Shown here: one piece after another, positions 38,901 through 49,173 of the stretch
How the letters are laid out: every line of letters starts with the position of its first letter
How positions within the stretch are numbered: the stretch's first letter is position 1
Assembly (NCBI GenBank): GCA_030267565.1
Contig: BRXU01000004.1
Location: forward strand, 1,492,001-1,556,000
Direction of reading: 5' to 3'
Length of the DNA stretch: 64,000 nucleotides
Origin: Pleodorina starrii
Taxonomy: Eukaryota; Chlorophyta; Chlorophyceae; Chlamydomonadales; Volvocaceae
Translations under genes and position numbers: made by a program
The notes under the pieces: generated by a model
What the model was told of the DNA's origin: nothing
Database searches by the model: none
Seen by the model: only the letters and a program-made list of their open reading frames with translations

Positions 38901-41167
38901 GAGGGTGTGCGCCAGGTGTGCTGCTGGCAGGCTGCCCCCAGTCGGCGCCCTCCGCTCCGCCGTCGCTGCGCTCCGTACTCCTTTCGCCTGCCCGCCCAGG
39001 CCCTTCGCGGCTGGCCTGGCCTGCCGTGGAAGCTTGAGTGTGCGCTGACGCTGGCCTGCTCCCTGGGCGCCCCCTGCCCCTTCCCTCTCCCCACTCCCCT
39101 TCCCTCTTCCTCTCCCCTCCCCTTCCCGCCCCCAGCTACATTGTCCAGGTAATCAGCTCCGCCATCGGCAACGTGCCCCCGCCCGCGGGGGTCATCGGGG
39201 CCCTCACCGCCAGCAACAAAACCAAGAATCTGGACCCGGTGGGGTGGGGTGGGGTAGCAGAGGAGTGGGGCAGGGAGGTGGGGGATGCGGGAGCAGGGTA
39301 GCAGGGGTACGGGAGGCTTGTGCATGCGGGGGGGGGGAGGGCATAGTCGGCGCGTGAGGGTGCGTTCACAGCTCTCAAGGCGGCGACCCTGGTGCGCATT
39401 TCTCGCAACAAGAGGGCTGCTGTCCGCTCGTCGCTGAGTCGCCGTGTGGGGGTTTGGTAGCCGGGGGGCCGCATCCGCATTCCTCGGACGAATTGCACTT
39501 TAGTGTTGTACTTGGGGCACGGGGGGGCGGGGCCCTTGGCTAGGAGTATCGTGCGATGTCTGTCCACCATTCGCGTTCGACAGCCCCTCTCCCGCGCGCT
39601 ACCCCCCGGTCAGCTGCCCTTCCTCCCTCCTTCCCCCTTTGCTTCCTCCTCACCAGCGCATCCTTCCCTCCCCGCCTCCCGCCCGCTCTCCCGCCTCCAT
39701 TCCCTCGTCCTCATCACCCTCCCCTCCGCCCTCCCGCCGCAGGTGACCCGCGAGAAGATGCGCTGCGTCTTCGAGAACAACGGCCTGCTCAAGGCCGCCC
39801 GCAACTGGTGCGACGTGCACGAGCGGCCGCTGCTGCAGGGCGCCGCCGCCACCGCCAACCTGCTCTCCGGCGGCGCGTCGGCCGGCCCCGCGGACGGCTC
39901 CCTCGTCTTCCAGCTGCGCGTGGAGCATCCCATCTTCAAGGAGGGCCGGCCGGAAACGTACAACATCGAGGTGCCGGTTCTGGAGCTGCCCGTCGGCAGC
40001 TTCAGCCCGGGGCCGCTGCCGGTGGCGCCGCCGCTGCCGCCGCGGCTTATGACCCTTTTCCAGGAGGAGCTGGTGGCGGCGGGCGTGGGGCTGGAGGCGG
40101 CCATGCCGCTGAAGGCCAACGGCTCCACCGCCGGCGCCGCCGCCGCCGGCGCTGCCGCCGGCGCCGCCGCCGCAACGGCGGCGATGGCGTCGATGTCCCT
40201 CGGCGGCGGCGGAGCCGCCGCCGCCGCCGCCGTCACCGCGACGGCTGCGGCGACGGCTGCGGCAGCAGCGGCGGCGGCGGCGGGGCCGGTGCCGACGCAG
40301 TCAATGGCACAGGGGACGGTCCACGCCAGCGGGCCGCAGGCTGCAGCGCCGTACCCGCAGGTACCGCTGCCGCCGCCGCAGCAGCCGCTGCCGCCACCGC
40401 AGCAGCCGCAGCAACAGCAGCCGCAGCCGCAGCAACAGCCGCAGGGCTTTGGGCTGCAAAGCGACATCGACCAGCACCAGCACCAGCAGCAGCACCAGCA
40501 GCAGGAGCGCGCTCTGCCGTCCGCGCCCGCGCCAGCCCCAGCCCCAGCCCCGGGGAGCTACACGGCGATGCCGCCAACGGCGATGCCGCCAACGGGGATG
40601 CCGCCAACGGGGATGCCGCCAACGGGGATGCCGCCAACGGGGATGCCGCCAACGGGGATGCCGCCAACGGGGATGCCGCCACCGCCGCTGGGCGCCTTCT
40701 CGCCTCCGACCGGCACCGGCCCACAGCAGGCGCCTGACGCGCCATCGTTCTCGTACGGCGGGGCGGCGGCGTCGGCGCCGCCGCTGCCGCCAATCTACAG
40801 CACCATGGGCGCAGCCATGCCACCGCCGCCGGCCGCGGCCCCAGGGGTGCAGTACCCGCCGGCGTACCCGCCCCCGCCTCACCAGCAGCCGCCGCCTCCA
40901 CTGCCACTGCAACCCAGCTACCTACCAGGTCCGCAGCAGCAGCCCCTCGCGCCGCCGGGCGGCGCGTACCCTCCCTACTATCCGCCACAGCACGTGGCGG
41001 CCCAACCGTCTGCGCCGTACCCGCCGGCGGGCGCAGCGTACCCGCCGCCGCAGGGGCAGGCGCCGTACCCGTCCCCCGGCGCTGCACCAGGGCCGGGCTA
41101 CATGCCGCCGCCTGCGGGCCCCTACCAAGGCGGACCGCCGCCGTATGGCACGTATCCCGGCTATTGA
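32912..41167 (+). CDS. PhoD-like metallophosphatase with Pro/Gln-rich tail, 1069 aa
   Basis: Fourteen exons: 32912-33035, 33472-33632, 33904-34076, 34288-34652, 35048-35076, 35292-35438, 35819-35980, 36236-36370, 36778-36871, 37473-37562, 37871-37971, 38676-38776, 39136-39238 and 39743-41167. The total is 3210 nt with every phase consistent. The catalytic region matches the large eukaryotic PhoD-like phosphatases: LRYGGYDPATRIYSASVMIV; HVMFGGGDQLYCDDVW; WTLIQDKPSRNSHPFSQEM; VWDDHDIFDGWGSYP; ILAGDVHCAGVAVF; KDHRYIVQVISSAIGNVPPP. The Asp and His residues of GGGDQ, DDHD and GDVHC are expected metal ligands, so the active site looks intact. From about residue 740 the tail is Ala-, Gln- and Pro-rich with eight MPPTG-like repeats and ends YGTYPGY. 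It is probably a phosphodiesterase/phosphatase of the cytosol or endomembranes; the substrate is unknown. I see no signal peptide. Confidence 0.88.
35436..35580 (+). repeat. Long G-rich tract
   Basis: About 140 bases of almost pure G with scattered A, in the sixth intron of the PhoD-like gene, immediately after the donor. It has strong G-quadruplex potential on the coding strand. Confidence 0.85.
38596..38629 (+). repeat. Copy 2 of the 34-base intronic motif
   Basis: It contains ACGGGCTCCGACC and TATACGTGGATAA. It lies in the eleventh intron of the PhoD-like gene, sense orientation, 46 bases before the acceptor. Confidence 0.85.
40568..40687 (+). repeat. Coding minisatellite, eight 15-base units (MPPTG)
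   Basis: Eight in-frame units of ATGCCGCCAACGGGG and close variants in the last exon of the PhoD-like gene. They encode MPPTA, then six MPPTG, then MPPPP. The unit length preserves the frame, so the number of units could vary between strains without breaking the protein. Confidence 0.95.
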
Positions 41168-41581
41168 TAGGTGGTGTTAGCAGACCCCGGGAGCGGGCGG
41201 CTGGATGTGCGCGGATGTCAGGAGGGGCGATGAACAGCGGGCAGGATGGTATGTGTCTGCATGGTCGGTTGTGTTGAGTATTAATTAATTACAGGTTGTG
41301 TCAGGTTGTGTTGAGGAGATGGAGGGACTCATGAGAAGTGGAGGTATTCGGCCAGGGGAGCAGCGAGGTTCGACACACTGTGGCACGTATCTGCTCGTTA
41401 CTGTAGGAGATTCGGTACTGCATGTTCCATCGTGTGTGTGTTTGTGCAACGCAGTGCTACGTGTGAATTCGGTTGCATGTTCGATATGTACTCACCTCTC
41501 GAAATGGCACGCGTCATGACTGTAGAAGTATTCGGCTTTGGCCAGACATACCGGTATTGCACCGTGATAACCAACCTACGT

Positions 41582-41586
41582 TGTAA
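41582..41586 (+). terminator. Candidate poly(A) signal of the PhoD-like gene
   Basis: TGTAA about 415 bases past the stop codon. Confidence 0.5.
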
Positions 41587-41646
41587 TGACATGCTTCAGG
41601 GTCTGATCATAGCATTTGCCTTCAGGGTCCGAGCAGGGTCTTTGCC

Positions 41647-41651
41647 TTACA
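41647..41651 (-). terminator. Candidate poly(A) signal of the enoyl-CoA isomerase gene
   Basis: TTACA on the plus strand (TGTAA on the minus strand), 379 bases past the isomerase stop. With the facing signal at 41582 it implies that the two convergent transcripts end almost back to back. Confidence 0.5.
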
Positions 41652-42029
41652 TGTTCACTGGTCGATGGAAACACCCACCAAATGGTGATAAGCTTCCCCT
41701 AGGAGGAGGCACGCCACTAACATCGACCAACTCTAACCCATCACGCGGTCACCTAAAGTGGCCATCTTGCCTGCATACATTTGGACTTGCATGTCGAATC
41801 GCAATGCAGCCAAATCTTACTCGCAAAAGAATAATAAAGAAATTTCACCTGCGGTCCGCGAAGCCCTTGTACACAACCACAAAAGCTCAGCAAAAACACA
41901 CCGCTCCCGTACTGTACACCGTCGAGACATCTCCGCTCGCTCCCAAGCACAAAGCCAATTGAATCAAGAACACAGAAATACACAAGAAAACACAGAGCAA
42001 AGAATTGTCCATAACCCTCCACACTCAAT

Positions 42030-42896
42030 CTAGAGCTTCGACACCGGCGACTGCGCCTGCTGCTGCTGCTGTTTTGCGGGCCCCTTGGACGAGAGCCGCT
42101 GCATCGCGGCCCCCAGGACCGCTATCGTGGAAGCGCTGCTCAAAAACCCCCATCCATACTCGGCTTCGGTGGGGTAAAAGGCTTCCCACGCCTTGATAAA
42201 ATCCTCTCGAAGCAGCAGCTTGGACGCCGCACGCGCCGCTTGCGGCTGCTTGCATGCCCGGCGCGCAATGGCGACCGCGCTTTCCATCAACTTCTCCGCA
42301 GGCACAACGGCATCCACCAACCCCAGGCGCTTGGCCTCCTCCGCCTGCAACATCCGGCCAGACAGCAGAATATCCTCCGCGACCTTGGGCCCAATCACGC
42401 GGCCCATCAACAGCCCCCAAAACTTGGGCACTGGAATGCCCAGTTGCACCTCGTTCAAGCCCATCGAGCCCTCGGGGGTAATGATCCGAAAATCGCTGCA
42501 CAGGGAAATGGCGCACCCTCCGGCAGGGCACGCGCCGCGGATCGCCGCCACGGTTACGAGGCGGGATCGGTGCAGCCGCGCGAGAAAGGCATTCTGGGCG
42601 ACCCAGAAGGTGGCGTAGCGCTCCTTGGTGGTCTTGGGCGCAAAGAGCTCCAGGAGGTCATTGCCAGCAGAGAACACGTCGCGCTTGAGGCCAGAAGCGA
42701 ACACCACGGCGTGAACGGACGCGTCGGCCTCGAGATCCATCAGCACCTGGTCGAGCCGCGACCACATGGCGAGGTCCATGGAGTTGACCGGCTCCTTGGC
42801 CATCGTGACGACTGCGATGCCGCCCGACTGGACATCGACGGTAACGAACTTGGCGGCCGAGTCGGCAGGAGAGGGGCCCTTGGCGGTGCCAGTCAT
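42030..42896 (-). CDS. ECI1: Delta3-Delta2-enoyl-CoA isomerase, peroxisomal, 288 aa
   Basis: Single uninterrupted exon, ATG to TAG. Crotonase fold: VTMAKEPVNSMDLAMW; FSAGNDLLELF (oxyanion hole strand); AAIRGACPAGGCAISLCSDF; then GLNEVQLGIPVPKFW. The Glu in GLNEVQLG corresponds to the single catalytic Glu of the ECI1 isomerases, so the protein is more likely an isomerase than a hydratase. It shifts cis- or trans-3 double bonds to trans-2 during beta-oxidation of unsaturated fatty acids. The C-terminal SKL is a textbook type 1 peroxisomal signal. A Gln-rich linker precedes it. The absence of introns is unusual beside its intron-rich neighbours. It is tail to tail with the PhoD-like gene. Confidence 0.88.
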   Translation of the reverse strand: MTGTAKGPSPADSAAKFVTVDVQSGGIAVVTMAKEPVNSMDLAMWSRLDQVLMDLEADASVHAVVFASGLKRDVFSAGNDLLELFAPKTTKERYATFWVAQNAFLARLHRSRLVTVAAIRGACPAGGCAISLCSDFRIITPEGSMGLNEVQLGIPVPKFWGLLMGRVIGPKVAEDILLSGRMLQAEEAKRLGLVDAVVPAEKLMESAVAIARRACKQPQAARAASKLLLREDFIKAWEAFYPTEAEYGWGFLSSASTIAVLGAAMQRLSSKGPAKQQQQQAQSPVSKL

Positions 42897-44451
42897 GGTG
42901 GCTGGATGGATAGACGGATGACCCGTGGCGGCAGAGGGTGCTGCAATCCAGGCCCCGGCGAAGAGAGAGGACGATGGGCCTGCCCGGCGCTAATGACAAC
43001 TAGGCGGTGGTCATGCGGGATGGTGACTGACGCGGCTCCGTGTGGATGCTGGGCGCGTGATTGGTGGAGGAGTTCGATGGCAAGGATGTGAGGGACGCAC
43101 ACCTGCGGTAGCGTAAAGATGAGGCAAAGGACATGCGAGGCGGGGAGGAGGGGGTCAGACAATTGTATGACAAATGTGTGGGGTGGAACAGTGTGCGCGT
43201 GCGAGATTCGTGTCAGTTCAGGTCTCCAAAATTGCTTCCACACAGGACGAGCCTGCTCGGTAGAACAGCATAGTTGTAACATCCTTCACGGCTCAATGCA
43301 GGATATGAGGGATGTGGGTGTATGCCAGTGCCTTCGTGTCAGTTCAGGTCTCCAATTGTTTCCACACAGGGTGGCTGTGCCGACCCTGCTCGGTAGAACG
43401 AAAGTTTTTTGTAACATCCTTCACAAAGGCAGCCCGGCACGGTGCGGACAGGTGAGGGTGCATGAATGAGTATGCAGTGAGGCTCCGTCCGTGGTATGTC
43501 AGAACCAGATTTACTCTCATCGGAGGTGGCTGTACCCCCTATGAAGGTGTCCTAAGATTTGGTTAAATGAGGTCATCACCCATACATGACGGCGGAGCAG
43601 GCGTGGAAATGTGCACGAGAGGGCAGAGTCAGAAAGAACGCAGCGTCTGTTGTGTTTCGATCATGCATGATCTGATCAAGCGTTGGAAACAGATTGATTC
43701 GTCATCCTCGCCCGTGATGTCAAATGGACATGCAAGCACACGAGCAGCACGCAGACGCAGGACATGGCGGCTCAAGGAGAGAATGTCGCGCCGCCGCCCT
43801 ATTCCGGCGCGCAGAAGCGCGAAAGAGCTGGACAGCAGTGCATTGATTTCCTCAGTTGGTAAGGGGCGGTGCAGCGCCATGGCCATTGGGCGGCCCGCAC
43901 GGAGGAAAGTCTGAGTTGTGCAAGACCGACATTGGACGCTTCCAAAGAGTCCTCAGCAGTGCTTGTTGTCACCATGCCCGCAATGAAGCAGACTCAGGTC
44001 TCAAAGATTATTACTGCCATCACAGGACCGGAGTTATGCTCACGCTGAAAAATTCGGAGAGAACATATCTAGACGCTGACACTCACCGAAAGAGTCGATA
44101 TGCCTTGAGTGTCCTTACTATCTCCTGTTCATGAAATAGTTACGTTTACTTGCGCTGTGGAGGGAATGAACCACTGCGCTGGATAATCGCTATTTAAGGT
44201 CTCGGCGGCGCTCCCATGCGGGCCTTGCACGGAACCAGCCAACCATCAACCGCCGAGGGGCCTGAGCGCGCGAGGAAGGGGAGGGCAAGGACACAGCAGC
44301 ACACTCTAAACAGTAGACAGTTGAATACCAGTGAAGTTACTCTACCTGGTGAACTTTGAGAGCGTACTTTGGCGGGACAGTCGAAAGCGTTTGGCACCAA
44401 CTCATTGCAATCCACATTTCTGTGTGTCACAAACATAGTCGAAGCTGCATT
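42897..44451. other. Divergent intergenic region between ECI1 and thymidylate kinase 1
   Basis: It holds both promoters. The notable content is an imperfect direct duplication, listed separately. No convincing gene seen, although TGTAA motifs on the plus strand in the duplicated unit could mark the end of a short non-coding transcript. Confidence 0.5.
43207..43424 (+). repeat. Imperfect direct duplication of about 85 bases
   Basis: Copies at 43207-43289 and 43333-43424. Both begin TTCGTGTCAGTTCAGGTCTC and share CTTCCACACAGG-like and CCTGCTCGGTAGAAC blocks. Both end TTGTAACATCCTTCAC, and each carries a TGTAA (43275 and 43410). The second copy has a short insertion (GGTGGCTGTGCCGAC) in the middle. 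Confidence 0.85.
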
Positions 44452-46858
44452 ATGACCTCTCTAGATACCGTTCGAAAGGTGCCTCGCGGAGCTCTTATTG
44501 TATTTGAAGGTGGTGACAGGTGCGGCAAAACGACGCAATGCAGCAAGCTTGTGGAGCGCCTGAGGAGCCAAGGGGTAAGCTTCTGAGACCTCACAAGCAA
44601 AGCATGATGTGGTGCTCAATACGGTTGTTCCGGAATACCCAAGCAAATGGCCTTTCAGTTTTGTGGACCAGCTTGCGGTGCACTGCCCCCACGCGTGGCA
44701 GTATATTTGCCCCTAGGGACCTTTTCCCCGTGGCATTTACAGCGCTTGCTCTCCGAAACGCTGCGCTTGCCAGCCCGTGCCGTTCCTTTTCCCTGACGCA
44801 CTTTAACCATACAAGCGGGCTGGCTGGCCTGTCGTCGCGTCGCGGCGCCCAGGTGGATGCGGTTATGTGGCGCTTCCCCGACCGCTCAACTTCTATCGGC
44901 GCGGCCATCAACGCCTACCTGGCGGAGCAGTCGCACCTGGACGACGCGGTGGTCCACATGCTCTTTGTCGCGAACAGGTTGGAGAAACGGTGAGGACCCG
45001 GCATATGGCCGCGCTGCCCGGATTGGAGGTGACGGGGCTGGAGGAGATGACGGGGGCGTTGCACCCCGGTTGCTGCGTGTATGCATTTGACCCTGTGCCA
45101 AAGGTGCACGAGGCCTTGCAAGGAGAGGCACGTGGGGCAGGTGAGAAACGTGTGGCTGCCCAGTAATTGCCCGCTTCTGCCTTGATTTGGGTCCCGGCAG
45201 GGGGCACGAGCCCAGGGCTCCAACACCTGAGCTTCCGCTGTGCGCGGTTGGAAGTCTCAATCGATCCAACGTTAGAGCAGCGCTCACTCCGCGTTTGCGC
45301 AGACATGACAAGGACGAAACGTAGCCCAGCAAAGTGCTCCCTCCTGGCTTGGCGCGGTTCGGCTCGCCCTCTTCAACACACATTGACGCCCTCCTCGCAG
45401 GGAGGAGATGCTGCGGCTGCTTGCTGGCGGCACCACACTGGTGCTGGACCGCTACAGCTACAGCGGCGTCGCGTACACCGCCGCCAAGGGCCTGCCGCAC
45501 CTGTCGATCGAGTACTGTAAGTCGGTGGAGGTGCTGCTGCCGGCGGCTGACCTGGTGCTGCACATGACCATGACGGCGGAGGCCACGGCGGCGCGAGGGG
45601 GGTACGGCCAGGAGCGGTACGAAAAGGTGGAATTCCAGAAGAAGGTGAGTCAGGGGACGCCCCATTCCTTACGATGGAGAAAGAAACGAGGGCGTGCCTT
45701 CAGGTGTTGTGTCTCGGCTTTGCGGTTATGCTTTGTGCATTGCCGCGGCCCGCAAAGCCTTGGGCCGCAACTCGTGGGCGTTTTGCCGGTGTCGCCCGTT
45801 CACACCAGTGCAGAGGCTGACGCGCCCCCCTAGCCCCGGTGCGTTCCCTGGCTCCATTCTCTTGTGTTGTGGGCGGGGAATGGTGACCGACTGGGCGAAG
45901 TGTCGTATCTTAGCTGCGATCCCGTTGCCGCGGCGCCTGCACCTCAGGCGATGGAGGCGTTTGAGGCTCTCCGTGACGAGCGGTGGGCTGTCATCGATGC
46001 CTCAGGCACCATTGAAGACATCCACCAGCAGGTGGGTCGGTGGGTCGGTCGGCCAGAGCAGCATGGCACCAGCAGTCGCCAGGGGTAGAAAGGACCCGCG
46101 GGCCCATGCCCGCGACGTGAGCCCAGCTTGCGCGGCGCGGCGCAACACCCGCTTGCTTGATCCCGCTGTGCTCTCCGGGACCCCCGCTTCCCCATGCTGG
46201 AGCTGTGCATGCAAGTTCACGCAACGGCCGAGACCTGCCGAGTGTGCGCCAGTGACGGCACTTGGCACGGCCTCCGGCGCAGGTCCCATCCGACAGCCGC
46301 GGATCGCGTCTGTACGTGGTTGTCTGTATCCAACCTGCCCTGCTGACCTCTCCTACCTCTTTTTGCGTGGGGGCGCACTGAACCGCTGGTGTGTCTGCAG
46401 GTGGTGGCGGTGACGGAGCCCGTGGTGCGCCAAGCGCTGGCGGGCAGGGCGCTGGGGCGGCTGTGGGACTACCAACCCATGGAGCTGCCCGGGTATGCAC
46501 GTCGGCGTGTGTGTGTGTGGCCATGCCATGTATGCGTACATGCGGGAACGGGCAGATCCACGAGGCCGTCGGTCGGCGTGGGCCGTGAGGCTTCCGTAGT
46601 AGGCGTGCTAGGCGCCGGCTCGGCCATACGAGAGCGCCGCGGATGTTCTGCAACATGACGCGGTGGCCCTGCTTTAGTTTATCGCGGTTCCCGCGTTGTG
46701 TCACTGCCAATTGACAACGCTGCAGGACGGGGCCGGACGCTGACGCTATGGCCGCGCTAGGCCAGGGCGGGGACGCAGTGGCTGGAGTTACTTTGGGAAC
46801 TCTGCCCAAGACGCAGCAGCCGGACGTTCTGCCAGATGTCCCTGGGATACCGGCCTGA
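44452..46858 (+). CDS. Thymidylate kinase, copy 1 (cytosolic/nuclear form), 270 aa
   Basis: Six exons: 44452-44574, 44853-44989, 45401-45644, 45948-46031, 46401-46492 and 46726-46858. The CDS is 813 nt and all phases are consistent. Motifs of dTMP kinases: P-loop FEGGDRCGKTTQ; MWRFPDRSTSIG; the nucleoside-binding motif LVLDRYSYSGVAYTAAKGL; LID region RGGYGQERYEKVEFQKK; and RLWDYQP near the end. It phosphorylates dTMP to dTDP for DNA synthesis. There is no presequence: the P-loop domain starts at residue 12, so this copy should be cytosolic or nuclear. The last exon adds a tail of about 45 residues that does not look conserved. It is followed at 292 bases by a tandem copy. Confidence 0.92.
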
Positions 46859-47150
46859 ACTGGTCCAGTTCAACAAGCGTGCTGCCGCAGGATGCCTGTT
46901 GCCGCAGGATAGCCTGCGAGGATGGCAACGCTTTCACTCAGCTGTTCGTATCTTGCATGATGCATTTGACACGTTTTTAGCAGGACGGCACCAAAAATGA
47001 GTTTATTCCGGCTTGGCAGGTAGCCATTAGTAACGGCAACGGCTTACCGGCGCGAACTTTGAGGGATGAGGATGAGGAGTTCCGAGATGTGTAGCGTTAT
47101 AGTTTGGCCCTTGCAGTTCCTATTATAGGCTACTAACAGTTAATGTGAGC

Positions 47151-49173
47151 ATGGCAAGGAGTTTCAGTATGTCGGCGTTCATCGCCGCGACCCGAACACC
47201 CCTTTTGACTTCCGTTACTAAAAGATTTCGATTGACGAGATGTAAATGTACCGTCGCAGCATCTAGTGAGCCGCGCGCAGCTCGCGGTGCGCTCATTGTT
47301 TTCGAGGGCATCGACCGGTGCGGAAAAAGCACGCAGAGTAACTTGCTGGTTGGCCAGCTAAAGAATAGAGGGGCGAGTATCGCAGGCGACGCGGCTCAGC
47401 ACCTCCTATTGAAATAATGGACTTCTTGCGACAGACACGTCCACATTTAGCTGAAGCGCCGGCCCCCGCCTTGATGTTAAGCAGGTCAAGGTGGAACACT
47501 GGCGTTTCCCAGACCGAACAACCCAGATAGGACAAACAATAAACGACTACTTGCACAACGGTGTTGACCAGGACGACACTGTCGTCCATCTCCTCTTCAC
47601 CGCCAACCGGTTCGAGAAGAGGTGCGCCATGGAACCCACTGCCCGTGGAGTAGTGTGGAGTCAAGAGGCAACACCCCTGGCCAATCGCGAATTGAGGCGC
47701 GCAGCGCGCGGGAGGAGGAGGGCAGTTGTTCTGCAGCCGCCCTCCACCCGGCCCCCACCACCCCACAGCTGGCGCCGTGCTCACGTTCCTCGGGCATTGC
47801 TGCCGTGAAATGCCCCCGAGCCCCGCCGCTCACACGCATTGCCTTCGCTCCCCCACGGCCCCCAACCTAGATCGTTCCCCCAGGCGTTTTTATTACCCCC
47901 CAGGCGTAAAACCCTATCCCACCGCATTATCCGCACCTCCACTCTCATCCCTATCCTGACCCCCACCTCCTCGCAGGAAGGAGATGCTGCGGCTGCTTGC
48001 TGGCGGCACCACTCTGGTGCTGGACCGCTACAGCTACAGCGGCGTGGCCTACACCGCCGCCAAGGGCCTGCCGCACCTGGACGGCAGCTACTGCCGCTCC
48101 GTGGAGGTGGGGCTGCCGGCGGCTGATCTGGTGGTGCTCATGGACCTGCCACCAGAGAGGGTGAGCCACGAGCACTGAGCAGCGTAGCCGGAAACGGGTC
48201 GAACGCAGCGTGGATCGCCGGTTGGACTGGGCTGGGCTGGGCTGGGCTGGGCTGGGCTGGGCTGGGCTGGGCTGGTTGGTTGATTGGTTTCCAAGGTGCC
48301 CTTCTCACGAAGGGTATCCCCCGAGCAGGCGGCGGCGCGCGGTGGCTTTGGGCGGGAGCGCTACGAGAAGCTGGACATGCAGCGGAAGGTGGGGCTGGGT
48401 CGGGTGGGGTCGGACTGGGTCGGATGGGGTCGGACTGGGTCGGATGGGGTCGGGCTGGGTCGGATGGGGGATGAATTGCGGTTTGGAGCACATAGTGGTG
48501 GTGAGGTGCGGCAGGGTTAACGGTGGTTGCTACCGACGTCCTTGCCAATGGGTGTGGCCACATGCATGCCTCCTTCTCTCTCCTTTCCTTTTCTGTCCGC
48601 CCCTTTCACCGCCCCTTTCCCCTCTTGAACGTCCGTCCCATCGCGTGGTTTCGTCTTTATTGCGGTAAACCCCCTTGAACTCCCATCGGCGCTGATGTTG
48701 CTGTTGATGTTGGTGGTGGTAATGCAGGTTGCTTTGCAGTACGAGGCACTCAAGGACGGTCGCTGGCTGACTCTGGACGCCACCGCCCCGCCGGAGCTCA
48801 TCCACCAACAAGTGGGTGCGGTAGGGTGCGGTGGAGCTGGGGCTCAGGCGGGGCGCTGCGGGTATGGGTGTGTGTGTGTTATGCGGCTAGGGCCGCGTGC
48901 CTTGCCTTGTAACCGCAATGGCCCAAGCCAACGTAAACCCGTTCCTTCATTTGTCGTGTCGTGTCACGTCGCTGCGTGCGCGTGCGCCGGTCGCTGCGCG
49001 CACAGGTTATGGCGGCGGTGTCACCCGTGGTCGATCGTGCGGCTGGCGGCGCCCCCCTGGGTCGACTGTGGGACTACAAGCCGCTGGAGCTGCCGGATGT
49101 GATGGACGACGCGGCGGCCGCGGCGGCGGGTGTAGCCGCGGGCAATGGGGCATCGGCGGGCGCTGCACACTGA
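47151..49173 (+). CDS. Thymidylate kinase, copy 2 (organelle-targeted form), 284 aa
   Basis: Six exons: 47151-47372, 47485-47621, 47977-48160, 48329-48388, 48728-48811 and 49006-49173; the CDS is 855 nt. P-loop FEGIDRCGKSTQ, HWRFPDRTTQIG, LVLDRYSYSGVAYTAAKGL, LID ARGGFGRERYEKLDMQRK and RLWDYKPLEL match copy 1. A 45-residue N-terminal extension rich in Ser, Thr, Ala and Arg with no acidic residue until its end (MARSFSMSAFIAATRT, then KRFRLTRCKCTVAASS) looks like a chloroplast or mitochondrial transit peptide. Intron 1 needs a GC donor (GGG|GCGAGT) at the exact place where copy 1 has GGG|GTAAGC. Exons of 137 and 84 bases are identical in length to those of copy 1. Copy 2 has an extra intron before the LID, and copy 1 has one near its C-terminus. 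The C-terminus is Ala/Gly-rich. Confidence 0.9.
48226..48275. repeat. GGGCT pentanucleotide repeat
   Basis: About nine tandem units in intron 3 of the second thymidylate kinase. Confidence 0.9.
48391..48470. repeat. 20-base G-rich minisatellite, about 4 units
   Basis: Direct repeats of GGGGTCGGACTGGGTCGGAT with few substitutions, directly after the donor of intron 4 of the second thymidylate kinase. Confidence 0.85.

Noticed and set aside
39556..40737. 393-aa plus-strand ORF
   Set aside because: Shifted frame of the long last exon of the PhoD-like gene; Arg/Ala-rich and without similarity to anything.
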